Assembly: GCA_949318235.1 (NCBI GenBank)
Contig: OX439132.1
Coordinates: forward strand, 10,048,254 to 10,112,253
Source: Ecdyonurus torrentis
Lineage: Eukaryota > Arthropoda > Insecta > Ephemeroptera > Heptageniidae
Direction of reading: 5' to 3'
DNA length: 64,000 nucleotides
The notes under the pieces were generated by a model, which saw only the letters and a program-made list of their open reading frames with translations, was not told the DNA's origin and ran no database searches. The position numbers and the translations under genes are program-made. Below, piece by piece: positions 1 to 64,000 of this stretch. Each line of letters begins with the position of its first letter. Position 1 is the first letter of the stretch.

Positions 1-1102
1 TATACTGTTGAAATAAAACTAAAAGTATACCATACCAAAATAATTCAAATAATACAATTGTTTATATATTGAATTTCGTACCACCTTTTCTTATGCATCA
101 TGACCGCTGGAATAAAAATATATTATTATTATTATTTTTTTTTTTTAAATGTGTTAACTTTGCTGCTTGAAAAATGAAATAAAACTACCTTTCAGGGTCA
201 GATTGACCATTAGTGGATGTCGGCTGACTCTTTTTTTTTTTTTTTTTTTTTTTTACTTCGCGTTGGAAAATTTGCGCTCCTCGAACCGCACCTGCCTGAT
301 GACCCTATCCGACCTGCAGTGCCTCTTATCATTTTATCATAAAAAGTAAAAGTAGATAGTTAATTTTTAAATTCAGAAACGTATCATAGTATATAGGAGA
401 ACCCTATGCTTATTGGTAAATGCAAGCCCTGTCCATAAACAAATAAATAAATAAACGTAACATTATATGATATACTTTACTATAGTGAAATTTGTAGTGA
501 TTAGATATTTTTTCTCTACTAGACAAGGAATTTTATATTGTTCCAAAGAATTTTTTAAAAGAAACTCCAAATTTGAATTTTGATTGGAATATTATAGAAA
601 TGTACTCTCAAAAGTTCACTATAGAGATAAATAATTTAATGGAATCTACACTTCACTGAGGTGAAGTGGGCATCAGATGGCGTCTCATACAAGTAAACAA
701 TAATCTTGCAGAAAAAATATTTTCAAAAGTAAAGACATTTAATTATTTAAGGACCACACAGCTATCACTCTTAAAAATATATTTTTGACTTTATTTAATT
801 ATGGAACTTATCATCTGAGAGCAGTGCGACGTCACCGACGTCATTTCTTTTTTATTTAGTGAAAGGATTCCAAAGCTTTATCAATTAAAACATTTATTAT
901 ATTTAAGAAAGCTTGCGGGATGAGAAGCTACTGAATTGATGTTATTTTCGAAATTTGCATAACGCTATTGGCTACGTAGAAATAAAAAGGGCATGGTAAG
1001 GTGGGTATGTATTATAAGTTTAAAAAAAATCAATTGGAAATGAAATATCAACTTAGAAAGAGCTACCCATTGTGCACCGGCCTAGCACACTATAGAGTGT
1101 AG

Positions 1103-1139
<37 letters not shown>

Positions 1140-2618
1140 AAGTATAATGAGATATAGGGTTAAGTCTGAATGATTTGCATTATATGAGTGTGATCTCCTT
1201 AGAACTAAATCTAACAATGTTTGCAATGATGCAGGAATAAGAAATAGAACGTAATGATTACATACTGTACTACAGTATTGTTAGTACACTCTTTTGTTGT
1301 ATACTTTATTTAAAATTTATTTTAGTGAATAAATCAACGAATTAATTGGCCTGTCCTGTACAATTATATATACCTGTACAGTGATATGACTATACGTCTT
1401 TTAAGTGACGGGGACTGTATGATAAAAGTTTAGCTTAATTGTAAATAAATAAAATAAGTTCAATGATCGCAGAGATTACATGTTTATGTTAGTAATGTAA
1501 TATAGATATTTTCAACAAAAACATAAATATTTACAAAATATACAAATAGCTTTCCTTAAGCTCACAGGTACGTTCGGCAACTTTGTACTTATATTGTTAA
1601 AAATAGAAACAAATAGATCAGAGTCAATATCATAGAATTCTTTTTTTAGATTGTACAAGCGACACATTTACACATAAGGTCGACTACTCTTATCCTTACA
1701 TTTTTAGCACTATATATACAGTTTTGGAATACTAGGAATTTAGAAAGGTGATTAAATTTAATCTTGAAGTACAGTATTATAACATTGATTTTTACGACTT
1801 TATGTAATGAGTGTTAAAATATGAGATGAGTAAGGAATTAATTACTATAGATATAGGCTGATGTTGATGAATTTACGTTTCTTGTAAAGCACCTCAGATG
1901 TTTAAAATGAAGCGTATCACCTCAATAATTATTTATAACTAATATTATATAATATTGTGCTATTACTATATTGCCCATAATGTTAATCACTAAATGCAAA
2001 AAAAAAAAAAAAAAAAAAAAAACGTTTTAACACTATATTTGTTGTGGATAACAAAAATATAGTTCCAATAATAAAAGTAGACATAAAAATTAGCCTTTCT
2101 CCTCTTCTTTGTTTTTATTATTATGATATTGTGATGCCTGGAAGGGAAGGTATAATAGGCTATACGCGTAAAACAAGTTGCATAACTGGACAATCGTGCA
2201 GGCGCAATCGCCATTTTAAATGTTGGGCGATAAATTATGATAATATTACTTTCAAGTTCAACCAACATACACGCAAGTTCAACCACGCAAACATGAAAGA
2301 GAGAAAACTACATAATATACATGCTTATCAATAAAATAAGTATTATATATATATCCAAAATTAGTTTTTTTTTTTTTTTTTTTTGCATAACCGCTTATAA
2401 TTTATATTATATAGTATGAAGAAAAAACTTACTATATATAGTAATAGTATGCCACATATTATATAATGATAAAATACTGTGGTATAACTATAAAATTTTA
2501 CTCTATATAATTTACTAAAAAATAATATTTTTAATTTTTCTAAAATTCTTTTAGCACTTATAATGTATTGTATGTATTGATATAATATACGTAAATTTTA
2601 ATAATATATTATGTATAG
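1..2618. other. AT-rich flank without a supported gene
   Basis: I see no exon-like reading frame with splice signals and no protein family here. The stretch holds several long T/A runs (for example near 231-254, 1107-1135, 2000-2022 and 2365-2384). It also has scattered short inverted repeats, such as GGGTCA near 195 against TGACCC near 299. Part of it could be the 3' untranslated region of a gene outside the window, but nothing decides this. Confidence 0.5.
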
Positions 2619-2912
2619 ACCGCTTGCACTCATATTTAAGAGCCGCCATTTTGTTGGTCAGGAATACATAGGCCAGCATAGGAAAAACGTCATTTTTATT
2701 TTTTTAATAGCAAAAGAAGCTTCAAACCTCAATCAAAGCCTTATTTCTAGCTCCTAATAAGCTCGAAGGATATGAGAAAAATTTGTTGAGTTGAAATAAA
2801 CAATTTTTTATGTGAAAAATTAGGAAAAACGAAGTTTCCCCTATGCTGGACAATGCATTAGTCACCACAAACATGGCGACAAAGCGCAAGGATGTGCAAG
2901 GGGTCTAATAGA
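2619..2912 (+). mobile_element. MITE-like element, family B copy 1, just upstream of EMC8/9
   Basis: The ends are inverted: the left end reads TAGACCGCTTGCAC and the right end, read on the other strand, TAGACCCCTTGCAC. Subterminal parts also match in inverted order (GCCGCCATTTTGTTGG on the left, ACATGGCGAC on the right). A second copy lies at 9195-9435 in the same orientation with long near-identical stretches. No transposase frame is present, so it is a non-autonomous TIR element; the superfamily is not settled. It ends about 290 bp before the EMC8/9 start codon, so it may supply promoter sequence. Confidence 0.75.
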
Positions 2913-3202
2913 CCATATCAATTCCTGTTATATATTTTCATAAAGCAAAGGAATTTAATATTATATCAAAGTACAGTACATAAAGTATCACTGACTTATT
3001 TGATAGATATTGAATATGCAAAACTTACTTTTATAAAAATGCGCCACAATAATAACTTTTTTAATTATTTGGCTTTTCCAAGTCATCTAGCGGTGAAAAT
3101 TGAAACTAAATTTGTAATGGTGGTCGTTTGATCGTGAATGTGACACAGCACGTTATTTTCTTAATTAACTTGTGTAACTAGTTTGTTACTTACTAATCTA
3201 CA

Positions 3203-6200
3203 ATGGTTGAAACAAAGTTCAGTTCCAAAGCTTATTGTAAAATGATCTTACATGCGGCTAAATATCCACACGCCGCAGTGAATGGTGTTCTACTTGCATC
3301 CGACAAGAAGAAAGGGGGCGTTTTGAATATTATGGATGCTGTGCCTTTATTTCATCTCAGTCTGAATCTTGCTCCTATGGCTGAAATTGCGTTAAATCAG
3401 GTATTATAATGGAAATTATGTGTTGAAGATTTACTATGTAATTTAGATATTTATGAGGTAAATCATCGTAGGAATGAGTCTTTGCTAACCGGCAGAAAGT
3501 CCCAGTAAAAACATGCCCAAGCCCAAACCTCGTTTTAATTAAGAAAAATTTGTGCCCCTAAAGAGGCGATCAGCTTCGTTTTTGCTTCATCACTTGTTTA
3601 AAAAAAAAATTAAATATTCGTTACCTATACCTATAATAGATGGACTTCTCCAACTCTCCACTACGGCGGTATACCATATTACAGTATACATACAGTAGGT
3701 AGTAGGTACCGACATGAATTGAATAAACTGCAATTTTAGTAATGCTTTTCAGTCTATAGTTGTGCAGGTTTTTCATTTCCTTGCGGTACATCAACTATGT
3801 ATGTATGCTTACATGTATGTCCTACATACATACATAAAGATGAAAATGCTCACTATGCGTGAACCATCATCCACAATCCAGCACAGACAATAACAAGCAC
3901 CTAAAGCACTTCAAGACAAATTGCTAAGTACCTAATAAATTCTCCTATAGTTAATATAAGAATATGTTTTTTAATTGTAGAGGGTTGAAACTTGAAACGT
4001 TTGCAAGCGTTTGATACTGAATGCAAGCTAGTACCATACCTAATGTGTATGGGTTACATGCCTATCCTATACTAACTGTATTGTATTCATATTGTATTGA
4101 CCATTAAAGGCGTAGAACACCTTTAAAGGAACAAACTGTTTTGAAGCCTACTTAAAACGATTTCGGTTACATCCGCTTCCGTTTCTACTTTCCAACGCAT
4201 GCACAGTTTGTCGAAACAGAAGCAGATGTGAGCGAAATAGGTCAAAGTCGGCCTTTTCAAAACAATTGTTCTGTTATTAGCCAATCCCTGCAGTATGCAG
4301 AAAAAGAACCTAGCAGTTTCCTACTTATAGGTACCCTCATATCTGCTTACTTTGTGTGTGAGAGGGGGGGGGGGGGGGGGGGCAAGCTTATCAGCAGATG
4401 TCCAAAACTGTGGAAACACAAGTCTTGGTACCAGTATAATTAACTAAATTTGCAAACCAAATTTGCAGTAACTTAACCAATTATTAGGAAGTATGATGTG
4501 TAGAAGACTTGTAACAACAGTCAATTTGGATGACAACTATGTCGGATGCTTCCTCTTTTTTTATGAGTCTAATGAGTCGGTAATTCTGGGAATATACCAA
4601 GAACTCTAAATAACAATACCTATATGAATATGGGGCAAAATAAGAAACCAATGCATTTATTAGGTCTCTAAATACTGTAGTTACTAGTACAGGAGAAGGC
4701 AATGGTCTATGGTTCTCAACACCTCAGCGAAAACACCGTGAAAAATGCTGTCCATGCATCTGGTCTTTGGGGACACCACTTTATAGCAATTTAACACGCA
4801 GTGGTGTACACTGAAGAACAGATGCATGGAAGGCATGCATCATGGAAATATTGTCGTTGAGGTTTTGCACACCTCTAGTGCACACTATATACCACTATTA
4901 ATTTTTTTAGTACACCTAAAACAAAGTTACAATTTCTTAATATAGAAACCAAAATATGCAATATTATAGTAAATACAGTATGTGAAATTTCATTTTCAAC
5001 CTCCTGTGATACAATAATTAATTCTATGTTTTCCGTATGTGTTTTAGATTGAGCATGTGGCTGCAGCACAGGGTCTTGTTATTGCTGGATACTACCAGGC
5101 ATTTGAAGGCTTGCGTGAATTAGGGTAAGCATATAAAATTATAATAAAAAGTGCATAACAGTAGAATTTATCTGTATTCATGTTTTTGTGTGGTTTGTTT
5201 TGCAGAATTGATAAGCCAATTCATAGGATTGCAGAGAAAATTGCTGAGAACTACAGCCAAGCTTGTTTAGTTACGGTAAGTGTTGACACCCCCCATTCCC
5301 CTCAATCCTCAATATTTTTTTATTGTTATTTATTTATTTATTTATTTATCAAGAGTGCTTCTCTATATTTTCTGAAGTCCTATTGACATTAAAAAAATAA
5401 ATCATCTGACCAATACTAAATTTAGGATTTTTCTATTTTATGTCATTTTGCGATACAGTACATTAAGGAAAATGAACTATTGCGGTGAGGTATGATAAAT
5501 TTGAAAGAAAAGGATCGGAGAAACTATCAAGTGCCTTACCATAGTGAAGAGAGTCCCATAGTTTGGTGAAAATTTTACTAGCACCATGACTTTGTTTGAC
5601 AATAACAATCTACAGTACAGTATATTGTTTTCTTTGTGATATTAGAGAAAACCTAACTGCAATGTTTTTTTCCCCCTTAAATTGAATAGTGTGTTCTTCT
5701 GCTCACTAAATCAATATTATTACTAAATTGTTGGTACATCTCTCGCTGACCAAGTTGTATTGATTATTTCAGCTGGACAACAAGCTAATCACTCTTGCCA
5801 TGGAGCAGGTAGCCATCGTCGTATCTCAGTGTGTGGATGGCAAGTGGAGACCCAGGGAGAGAGCAAGGCAAGTAGCAATTTTTACATTTGGCCTCAATCG
5901 TGTTTCATTTTTAGTACCGGTACCAAAAATAACATGGTACTCTAATACAATTAATATTCTTTGGAATGGTATTTTAAAACGTGTCGGCATGTATCCAATC
6001 TCAAATGATTTAGAAGTGATATTTTTATTATTTGATATAGAGGGATGCTACCTGAGTATTACAGGTACTCTTATCAATTGAATATCATAATTTTAATGTC
6101 TTATTGACTAATAAAGGAACGACTGTTTCGAGGCCGACTTTAAGCGATTTTGCTCACATCCACTTCTGTTGCGACGTACTGCATATGAGTAATAAGTAGA

Positions 6201-6457
6201 AATAAAAGCAGATTTGACTTAAATTGCTTAAAGTCAGCCTCAAAATAGTTGTTCTTTTATTAGTCAATTACAGTACTTTAAGTAAAATCATTTGATATAA
6301 AATCCATACATTGTTTATGTATATCAGTTGTTCTGAATAGAGACCTCGTTGTAGAGTATTTTTGTCTTGTGACCTTGAGTCTTACCTGTTCTTTACATAG
6401 AGCTCAAAGTTACATGACAAAAAAAAAGCACCTTTACGAGGCTTCTATTCCCAACAA

Positions 6458-6526
<69 letters not shown>

Positions 6527-7129
6527 TATTATTATTTTAAATTTTAAAACTGTGATTTACCTTTCTCATCAGTATATTTTTTTTTTCATCCTAGCCTATG
6601 TATTTTACTTTTTACGACACATATAAAATTATAAGGAATGGATAAAGAAAATAATTATCATAGTGAAGAGTAATCAATGCTTGTAACTCCTTCTTCTGTA
6701 CTAACTATGCACACTACTTGGTCTGGGAACAACATGTACACCTGTAGCAACAGTAGCATTTAAAGAATATTTTTGCCCTTCTTGGTAGAAAGGTAGAGGT
6801 TTGGGACCCAGCCCTCCCCTCCCCCTCTGGAATTACGACATCAAATATGTACTTTATGATAAGAAGATTAATTTTTGCTACTCCATTTTTTACATTGTAC
6901 GGTAATATGATTTAATATTTTTTATTCAAATAATTTTTACAGTTTGGAGAATGAGAAAGCTACATTAGATGCAGCATCACTTCTGTTGCAACTCCAAAGT
7001 TATGACCAGCTAGTAGACTTTGACAATCACTTGGATAACCCTGCTCGAGATTGGACCAACCCTGAGATTAATGAAGCAATCATTAATGCTTTTGGAGGAG
7101 AAGATGATGAAGATGAAAATGAGGACTAA
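3203..7129 (+). CDS. EMC8: ER membrane protein complex subunit 8/9 (five exons)
   Basis: Exons join as 3203-3400, 5048-5124, 5206-5275, 5773-5867 and 6943-7129, giving 627 nt or 208 residues, close to the roughly 200-210 usual for EMC8/EMC9. The N-terminus contains the family pattern [14 protein letters not shown], followed by MDAVPLFH and, across exons 2-3, [18 protein letters not shown]. These belong to the MPN fold, but the metal-binding JAMM residues are absent, as is known for EMC8/9. The protein is a cytosolic subunit of the EMC, which inserts tail-anchored and multi-pass proteins into the ER membrane. The C-terminus is acidic ([11 protein letters not shown]). The fourth intron has a GC donor (AAG|GCAAGT); the frame only works with it. 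The start is the first ATG before the conserved N-terminus. Many arthropods have one gene for the vertebrate EMC8/EMC9 pair, so the symbol is approximate. Confidence 0.93.
4096..4285. mobile_element. Foldback MITE, family A, copy 1 (EMC8/9 intron 1)
   Basis: Left and right halves are inverted copies of each other. The ends read ATTGACCATTAAAGG and, on the right, TTATTAGCCAAT. Inside are AACTGTTTTGAAG and its inverted partner, then the centre ACGCATGCACAGTTTGTCG. The left arm carries an extra near-copy of its first 19 bases. Similar elements lie at 6103-6268, 37115-37281 and 37355-37520. There is no coding capacity. Confidence 0.75.
4364..4382. repeat. Run of 19 G
   Basis: An uninterrupted G run in EMC8/9 intron 1, rare in this AT-rich DNA. 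On the transcript strand it could form a G-quadruplex-like structure. It may also be an assembly weak point. Confidence 0.9.
4709..4875. repeat. Long imperfect foldback with 80-nt core hairpin
   Basis: The core at 4751-4830 has two arms of about 30 nt starting TCCATGCATCTG on the left and ending CAGATGCATGGA on the right, with a loop near 4781-4799. Outside the core the arms remain weakly complementary (CCTCAGCGA near 4722 against TCGTTGAGG near 4854). It may be another foldback transposon or a hairpin RNA source. It lies in EMC8/9 intron 1. Confidence 0.6.
5486..5605. mobile_element. Partial MITE-like copy, family D (EMC8/9 intron 3)
   Basis: It resembles the left half of the element at 7760-8032. 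Shared parts include GAGAAACTATCAAGTGCCTT here against GGGAAACTAACAAGTGCCTT there, then a GGTGAA segment and ATGACTTTGTTT against ATGACTCTGTTT. The right arm is missing or too diverged to recognise. Confidence 0.6.
6103..6268. mobile_element. Foldback MITE, family A, copy 2 (EMC8/9 intron 4)
   Basis: The ends read ATTGACTAATAAAGGAAC and GTTCTTTTATTAGTCAAT, perfectly complementary except for one base over 18. The arms stay complementary for about 70 bases, nearly the whole element. No reading frame is present. It is inserted in the intron with the GC donor. Confidence 0.85.
6461..6522. repeat. (AT)n microsatellite
   Basis: About 31 uninterrupted AT units in EMC8/9 intron 4. Confidence 0.97.
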
Positions 7130-7496
7130 AAATACATTCCAACAAAGTTCTAACATCGAGTTGTTGTGCTCACAACAGCCAAAGTATTTCTTATAATTGT
7201 GTGTGAAAACTATTCAAAGTTATTGTGTGAAATTACATCATCATTATTATTTTTTACTATTACGTTATCTTCCCCTCGTCCCCATTATAATATTAAATTT
7301 ATAATTGTATGTACTGTAAATTCATATTATGTGTTAGTGCTACATTTAAAATGATATTATTTGTTCAAGTTCTGTTTTTCTTTTTTATGTTGTAATATGA
7401 TTGTAATTTTGTAATAGTAGTGAAGGTTTCATTATATTAATTCATACTACATACTTTTTTTCATTCTAATTGCTCCATATTTTTGTTTTGGCTTAT

Positions 7497-7527
7497 AATA
7501 AATTGTTAACTCAAAGTTAAGAATAAA
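7497..7527 (+). terminator. EMC8/9 polyadenylation signals
   Basis: Two AATAAA hexamers at 7497-7502 and 7522-7527, about 370-400 bases after the stop codon, are the first strong candidates for 3' end formation. Further AATAAA-like sites follow near 8517, so a longer 3' end is possible. Confidence 0.55.
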
Positions 7528-7759
7528 ATTTCCAGATTTGTTATTTTAGTTTCTATCTTAGAGTATTGGATGCTATAAATTTTTAATCTTTATTCAAAAT
7601 TAGTAATTGTTTTTCTTTGATTATAATTTGTTTTTTCTACAGAGTTAGATTAGTATTATAATAGTATAAGTTACTATCAGTGAAGTTATCTACAGAATCC
7701 TTTGAGTTATTTTAAAATAATAATTATTATACTAGTTCTCGTCAATAAATAATTAATCA

Positions 7760-8032
7760 GGATATATTATCAAAAGAAAGAATAGGGAAACTAACAAGTG
7801 CCTTACCACGAAGAATTCCGCAGCTAGGTGAAGACCTTGATGACTCTGTTTACAGAAACGTTTCCATTGATTAAAACGTTATGAGGTGGACAACTTCCTT
7901 TTTCAGTTGCTTAGAGGGTAATTACCAATCTGAAATGTCTTAATGAATGTAAATATTTGTGTTAACCGTGCCATCAAAATCTTCACCCAAAGGCTTGTCA
8001 ATTTCTCTATTATTTCCTTTGATAATATATCC
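7760..8032. mobile_element. MITE-like foldback element, family D
   Basis: The ends GGATATATTATCAAA and TTTGATAATATATCC are perfect inverse complements. Complementarity continues imperfectly for about 70 bases on each side (AACAAGTGCCTT, and GGTGAAGACCTTGATGAC with its inverted partner CATCAAAATCTTCACC). No coding sequence. A partial relative lies at 5486-5605. It sits between the convergent EMC8/9 and uif genes. Confidence 0.8.
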
Positions 8033-8896
8033 AAACCGAAATGGATTAAAATTTCCTTAATTAAATTAAATAATCACTATTATGTTTGTATCTTGTATTG
8101 ATACATATTGTTGTGTTTTTATTCTTAATTATTATATTTATTATCATTATTTTAATAATAAACTTTAGAATGTACAAAAGCATAAGTCATAATCATATTA
8201 ATTGCTACCTACTTGCAAAGTTTTCTGAATTAACGAATATTCTTAAATTCATTTTGAATGTTTGATTGCTTTCAAATTCTTGTTTCAATCTCAGATTTTA
8301 AAAGTAAAAATAATGTAAGAATTTATATGTTCAATTATGTGAAAGCCTAGCATGTAAGTGTTTTTTTCTAAAATGGTGGGTGCTCAGTTTGATAATCTCA
8401 TTGCTAAAGGTGTTGAAATGACCAGTCAAATACAAGAATTGTTTCAGTGATTATATGGCGTATAAATGTATTACTTCAAAATTAATGTCTTTTTGTTGGA
8501 AAATAGATTATTAATAATAAAATTGTTACTATTAACATCACTTTTGTTTTATTTGTTTTATTTAATTCATATCTAACAACAATTTTGCAGTATTTGCTAA
8601 TTTCTCGAATTCAATTCGAAATCATATCTTGGTGAACTTATAATCTACCAGTCCTACCATTTTCTACGTAATTTAACTTTAAAATAACCAATGCCTCCTC
8701 ACTCTGATACGTGACCTTGTCAGCACCGAGTATACTAGTAAAATATAATATACACCTGTATTTGCAGTTCAAGCCCAGTGCTAGTATTGTTAGTATTTTT
8801 TTTTTTTAATTTTAAGACTATTGAACACGGGAGAGCAAAGGCGTTAAAAATAGCTAAAAAAAAAATAAATAAAAATTGTATTAGTATTTTATCCCT
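8033..8896. other. Intergenic AT-rich DNA
   Basis: Between two repeat elements and downstream of EMC8/9. I see no exon, RNA gene or clear repeat here, only A/T runs and possible distal poly(A) signals near 8517. Confidence 0.5.
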
Positions 8897-9194
8897 TTAG
8901 AGTGTGTGCATGAAAAAGCACAGGAAAGCGCTTTGACTCCATTTTAGAGAAATAAATAATATTGCTCAGCACAAGACAAACATCGTTTTTTATACTATAT
9001 TTCTTTGGGAAATCATTAAATTTTTTGGTTATTATTTTTCTCACATACTTATTGAAACCCAATTTAATGTATTGACAACATCAATGCTTTCAAAAATATC
9101 ACAAAGTAATTTTAAACTGCAAAATGAGTGATTTTTCCATACCATACCATATTATTTTGATGGCGTTGACTTTTATCTCTTGAGTGCAACCACC
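8897..9194. mobile_element. MITE-like element, family C, copy 1
   Basis: The left part (TAGAGTGTGTGCA, then CGCTTTGACTCCATTTT) and the right end read inverted (TATAGGGTGGTTGCACTC, then GTCAACGCCATC) are related terminal parts. A second copy of the left half and middle lies at 22478-22712, sharing ATTGCTCAGCACA and the segment CATCAATGCTTTCAAAAATA against CATCAATGCTCTCAAAAATA. The ends resemble family B, so the two are probably distant relatives. Confidence 0.6.
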
Positions 9195-9435
9195 CTATAG
9201 ACTGGTTGCACTCATATTTAAGAGCCACCATTTTGTTGGTCAGGAATACATAGGCCAGCAAAGGAAAAAAAAGTCTTTTTTATTTTTTTAATAGCAAAAG
9301 AAGCTTCAAACCTCAATCAAAACCTTATTTTTTTCTAGCTCCTAATAAGCTAGATGAGAAAAATTTGTTCAGTTGAATTGAAATAAACTTTTTATTACGA
9401 CGACAAATCGCTAGGATGTGCAAGGGGTCTATTCT
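9195..9435. mobile_element. MITE-like element, family B, copy 2
   Basis: A second copy of the element at 2619-2912, in the same orientation. It starts TAGACTGGTTGCACTCAT and ends GTGCAAGGGGTCTA. About 50 bases of the right internal part are missing. It directly abuts the family C element, giving an inverted GAGTGCAACCA / TGGTTGCACTC at the junction. Confidence 0.75.
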
Positions 9436-10448
9436 ATATGCAACCTGAAACGCTAACACGTTGAAACAATTGCCTATATTTCAGGGGCTTAATTTTTTTT
9501 CTATTATTTAATTAATACAATGAAACTCATAATGTAAATAAGTACCATTCTTTATTGTCTAATTTTAAATTGTCACATACAAAATAGAACACTTAAAAAT
9601 TGTAACATGCACTCAGCCCATGTCTACTTCTAATTTGGGCAAAACATTCATAAAATAATATCATTCACTCTTTTTCATATATATTGTCAAATATTATTAA
9701 TGATAATGTCTTATTTTTAATGCTTAAATAATAAGCATTTCTTTTTATTTTATTCAGAAAAAAACAAACATAAAAAATCATAGATTAAAAAGCGATATAC
9801 AAAAAATATTATTATTACAACGGTAAAAAAATTATGTTTATTTTTTTTAGCAAAAGTATAGAACTTAATATTTGGAGAGCACACGTTGTTTTATTTTATT
9901 TAAACATTTTATTTTTTTCATTTAATTGAACCTTAATATTTAATTTACAGTGCCACTTTGGGTAGCTTCTCCCTGATTTATTATTATATTTTTAATTAAA
10001 AAGGCACTTCTTATTATCATCTTTTATTTTTTTCTCAGCCACCATAGGCATGGAATATTATTGATTTTTTAATAATTTTGAGAATTATAATTATTTAAAA
10101 TAATAATTCTAAATAATCCAGGAAACCAAGGGTTGCTCTTTAAAAATTTAATTTTTAGTATAATTCATTTCTTATATTTATAAACTACTCATTAATTAAT
10201 ATATATAAAATAATACACGATAAATAAGAAATGAATTATTACTAAAAATTTATATAAATATGTGATTTCTAAAAAATATAAAATTGATCTAATAAAGAAA
10301 AATTTGTTTTATACATGAAAAAATATGGAGTGCGATTTGATGAGTATTTAAATCACATGGGCAAATGTCAGTTTCCTGGATGTTATTTTGTGAACGTTTT
10401 TCTGGTAAAACGTTCTGTTGGCTTTTGAGCATTCGTCAGTCGGTCCAT
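9436..10448 (-). other. Probable uif 3' untranslated region and intergenic DNA
   Basis: Lies downstream of both possible uif stop codons on the minus strand. Several TTTATT (AATAAA on the minus strand) occur, for example near 9549 and 9886-9900, and could end the transcript. I cannot choose among them. No other gene is visible. Confidence 0.45.
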
Positions 10449-63572
<53,124 letters not shown>

Positions 63573-63856
63573 CTGAAACAGAAAAAAAAATACATATAAG
63601 TTTTATTTTTATTTTTTTATTATCATTATATAAGAGCTTCTCATTAAAGAAACTTACTGGTTTACTTAATTGAAACAAGTAAACAATAAAATAAATACTT
63701 TTTTTTTATTGTACGTGGGGAAACTTTTCTGCAATACGAATTTCAACTAACATGCAGTTTATAGGTTTTCTTTTCTGAATTTTATTTTTCTTGGCTAAAA
63801 GTTTGAAAAGAAGGCGTTATATGTTTTTGTAGTTCACTTATCAGGTCTAAAGAAAC

Positions 63857-63859
<3 letters not shown>

Positions 63860-63928
<69 letters not shown>
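63860..63928. repeat. (GA)n microsatellite
   Basis: About 34 uninterrupted GA units in the uif intron upstream of exon 1. Confidence 0.97.
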
Positions 63929-63931
<3 letters not shown>

Positions 63932-64000
63932 GATGATTTCGTTATTTCTAAGTAACCTTTTTCAAGTTTATATAACAAGATTGTTTTTGTGTAAAGCAAG

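Noticed and set aside
617..690. Possible relative of the SINE body (CAGATGGCGTCTCAT against a similar stretch near 19480)
   Set aside because: The match is short and broken; not enough to call a copy.

Overview
The window is a stretch of very AT-rich, intron-rich, microsatellite-rich nuclear DNA from an arthropod, most likely an insect or other hemimetabolous-type arthropod. No sequence here fixes the species. The evidence is spliced genes with GT-AG introns and two conserved proteins, one of which is the arthropod receptor-like protein Uninflatable.

Layout. (1) 1-2618: AT-rich DNA with no gene I can support. (2) 3203-7129, plus strand: a complete five-exon gene for ER membrane protein complex subunit 8/9 (208 residues). 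Its introns hold several short foldback transposons and one intron has a GC-AG boundary. (3) 7130-10448: intergenic DNA between two convergent genes, carrying three MITE-like elements. (4) About 10449-63572, minus strand: the 3' part of an Uninflatable (uif) orthologue. I could join 57 coding exons in one open frame (10,665 nt, 3,554 residues plus stop). Only the 5' end (signal peptide, promoter) lies beyond base 64000. Domain order is C-type lectin, LDLa, CUB x3, sushi, EGF, discoidin, EGF, sushi, discoidin, HYR x2, sushi-like and an unassigned part, cysteine-rich GCC2/GCC3, 14 EGF, LamG-like, HYR, sushi, an unassigned part, GCC2/GCC3, EGF, one membrane segment and a short cytoplasmic tail.

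The 3' half of uif is compact, with many introns around 60-500 nt. The 5' introns are 4, 7.5 and 20 kb and hold the mobile DNA: a 1,152-bp non-autonomous hAT element with a perfect 8-bp target duplication, a 5'-truncated LINE fragment carrying a tandemly duplicated foldback MITE, and long AT-rich stretches with GA/CT, TA and TTAA microsatellites. A tRNA-derived SINE sits beside a TA microsatellite in a small uif intron.

The most interesting points are: two in-frame alternative C-termini of uif; a 75-nt in-frame cassette exon that is a partial duplicate of the exon before it; Notch-type O-glucose and O-fucose consensus sites in the EGF array; the intact hAT target-site duplication; and at least four families of foldback/TIR elements, one of which lies just upstream of the EMC8/9 start codon with a YY1-like motif. 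I found no wholly new multi-gene system.
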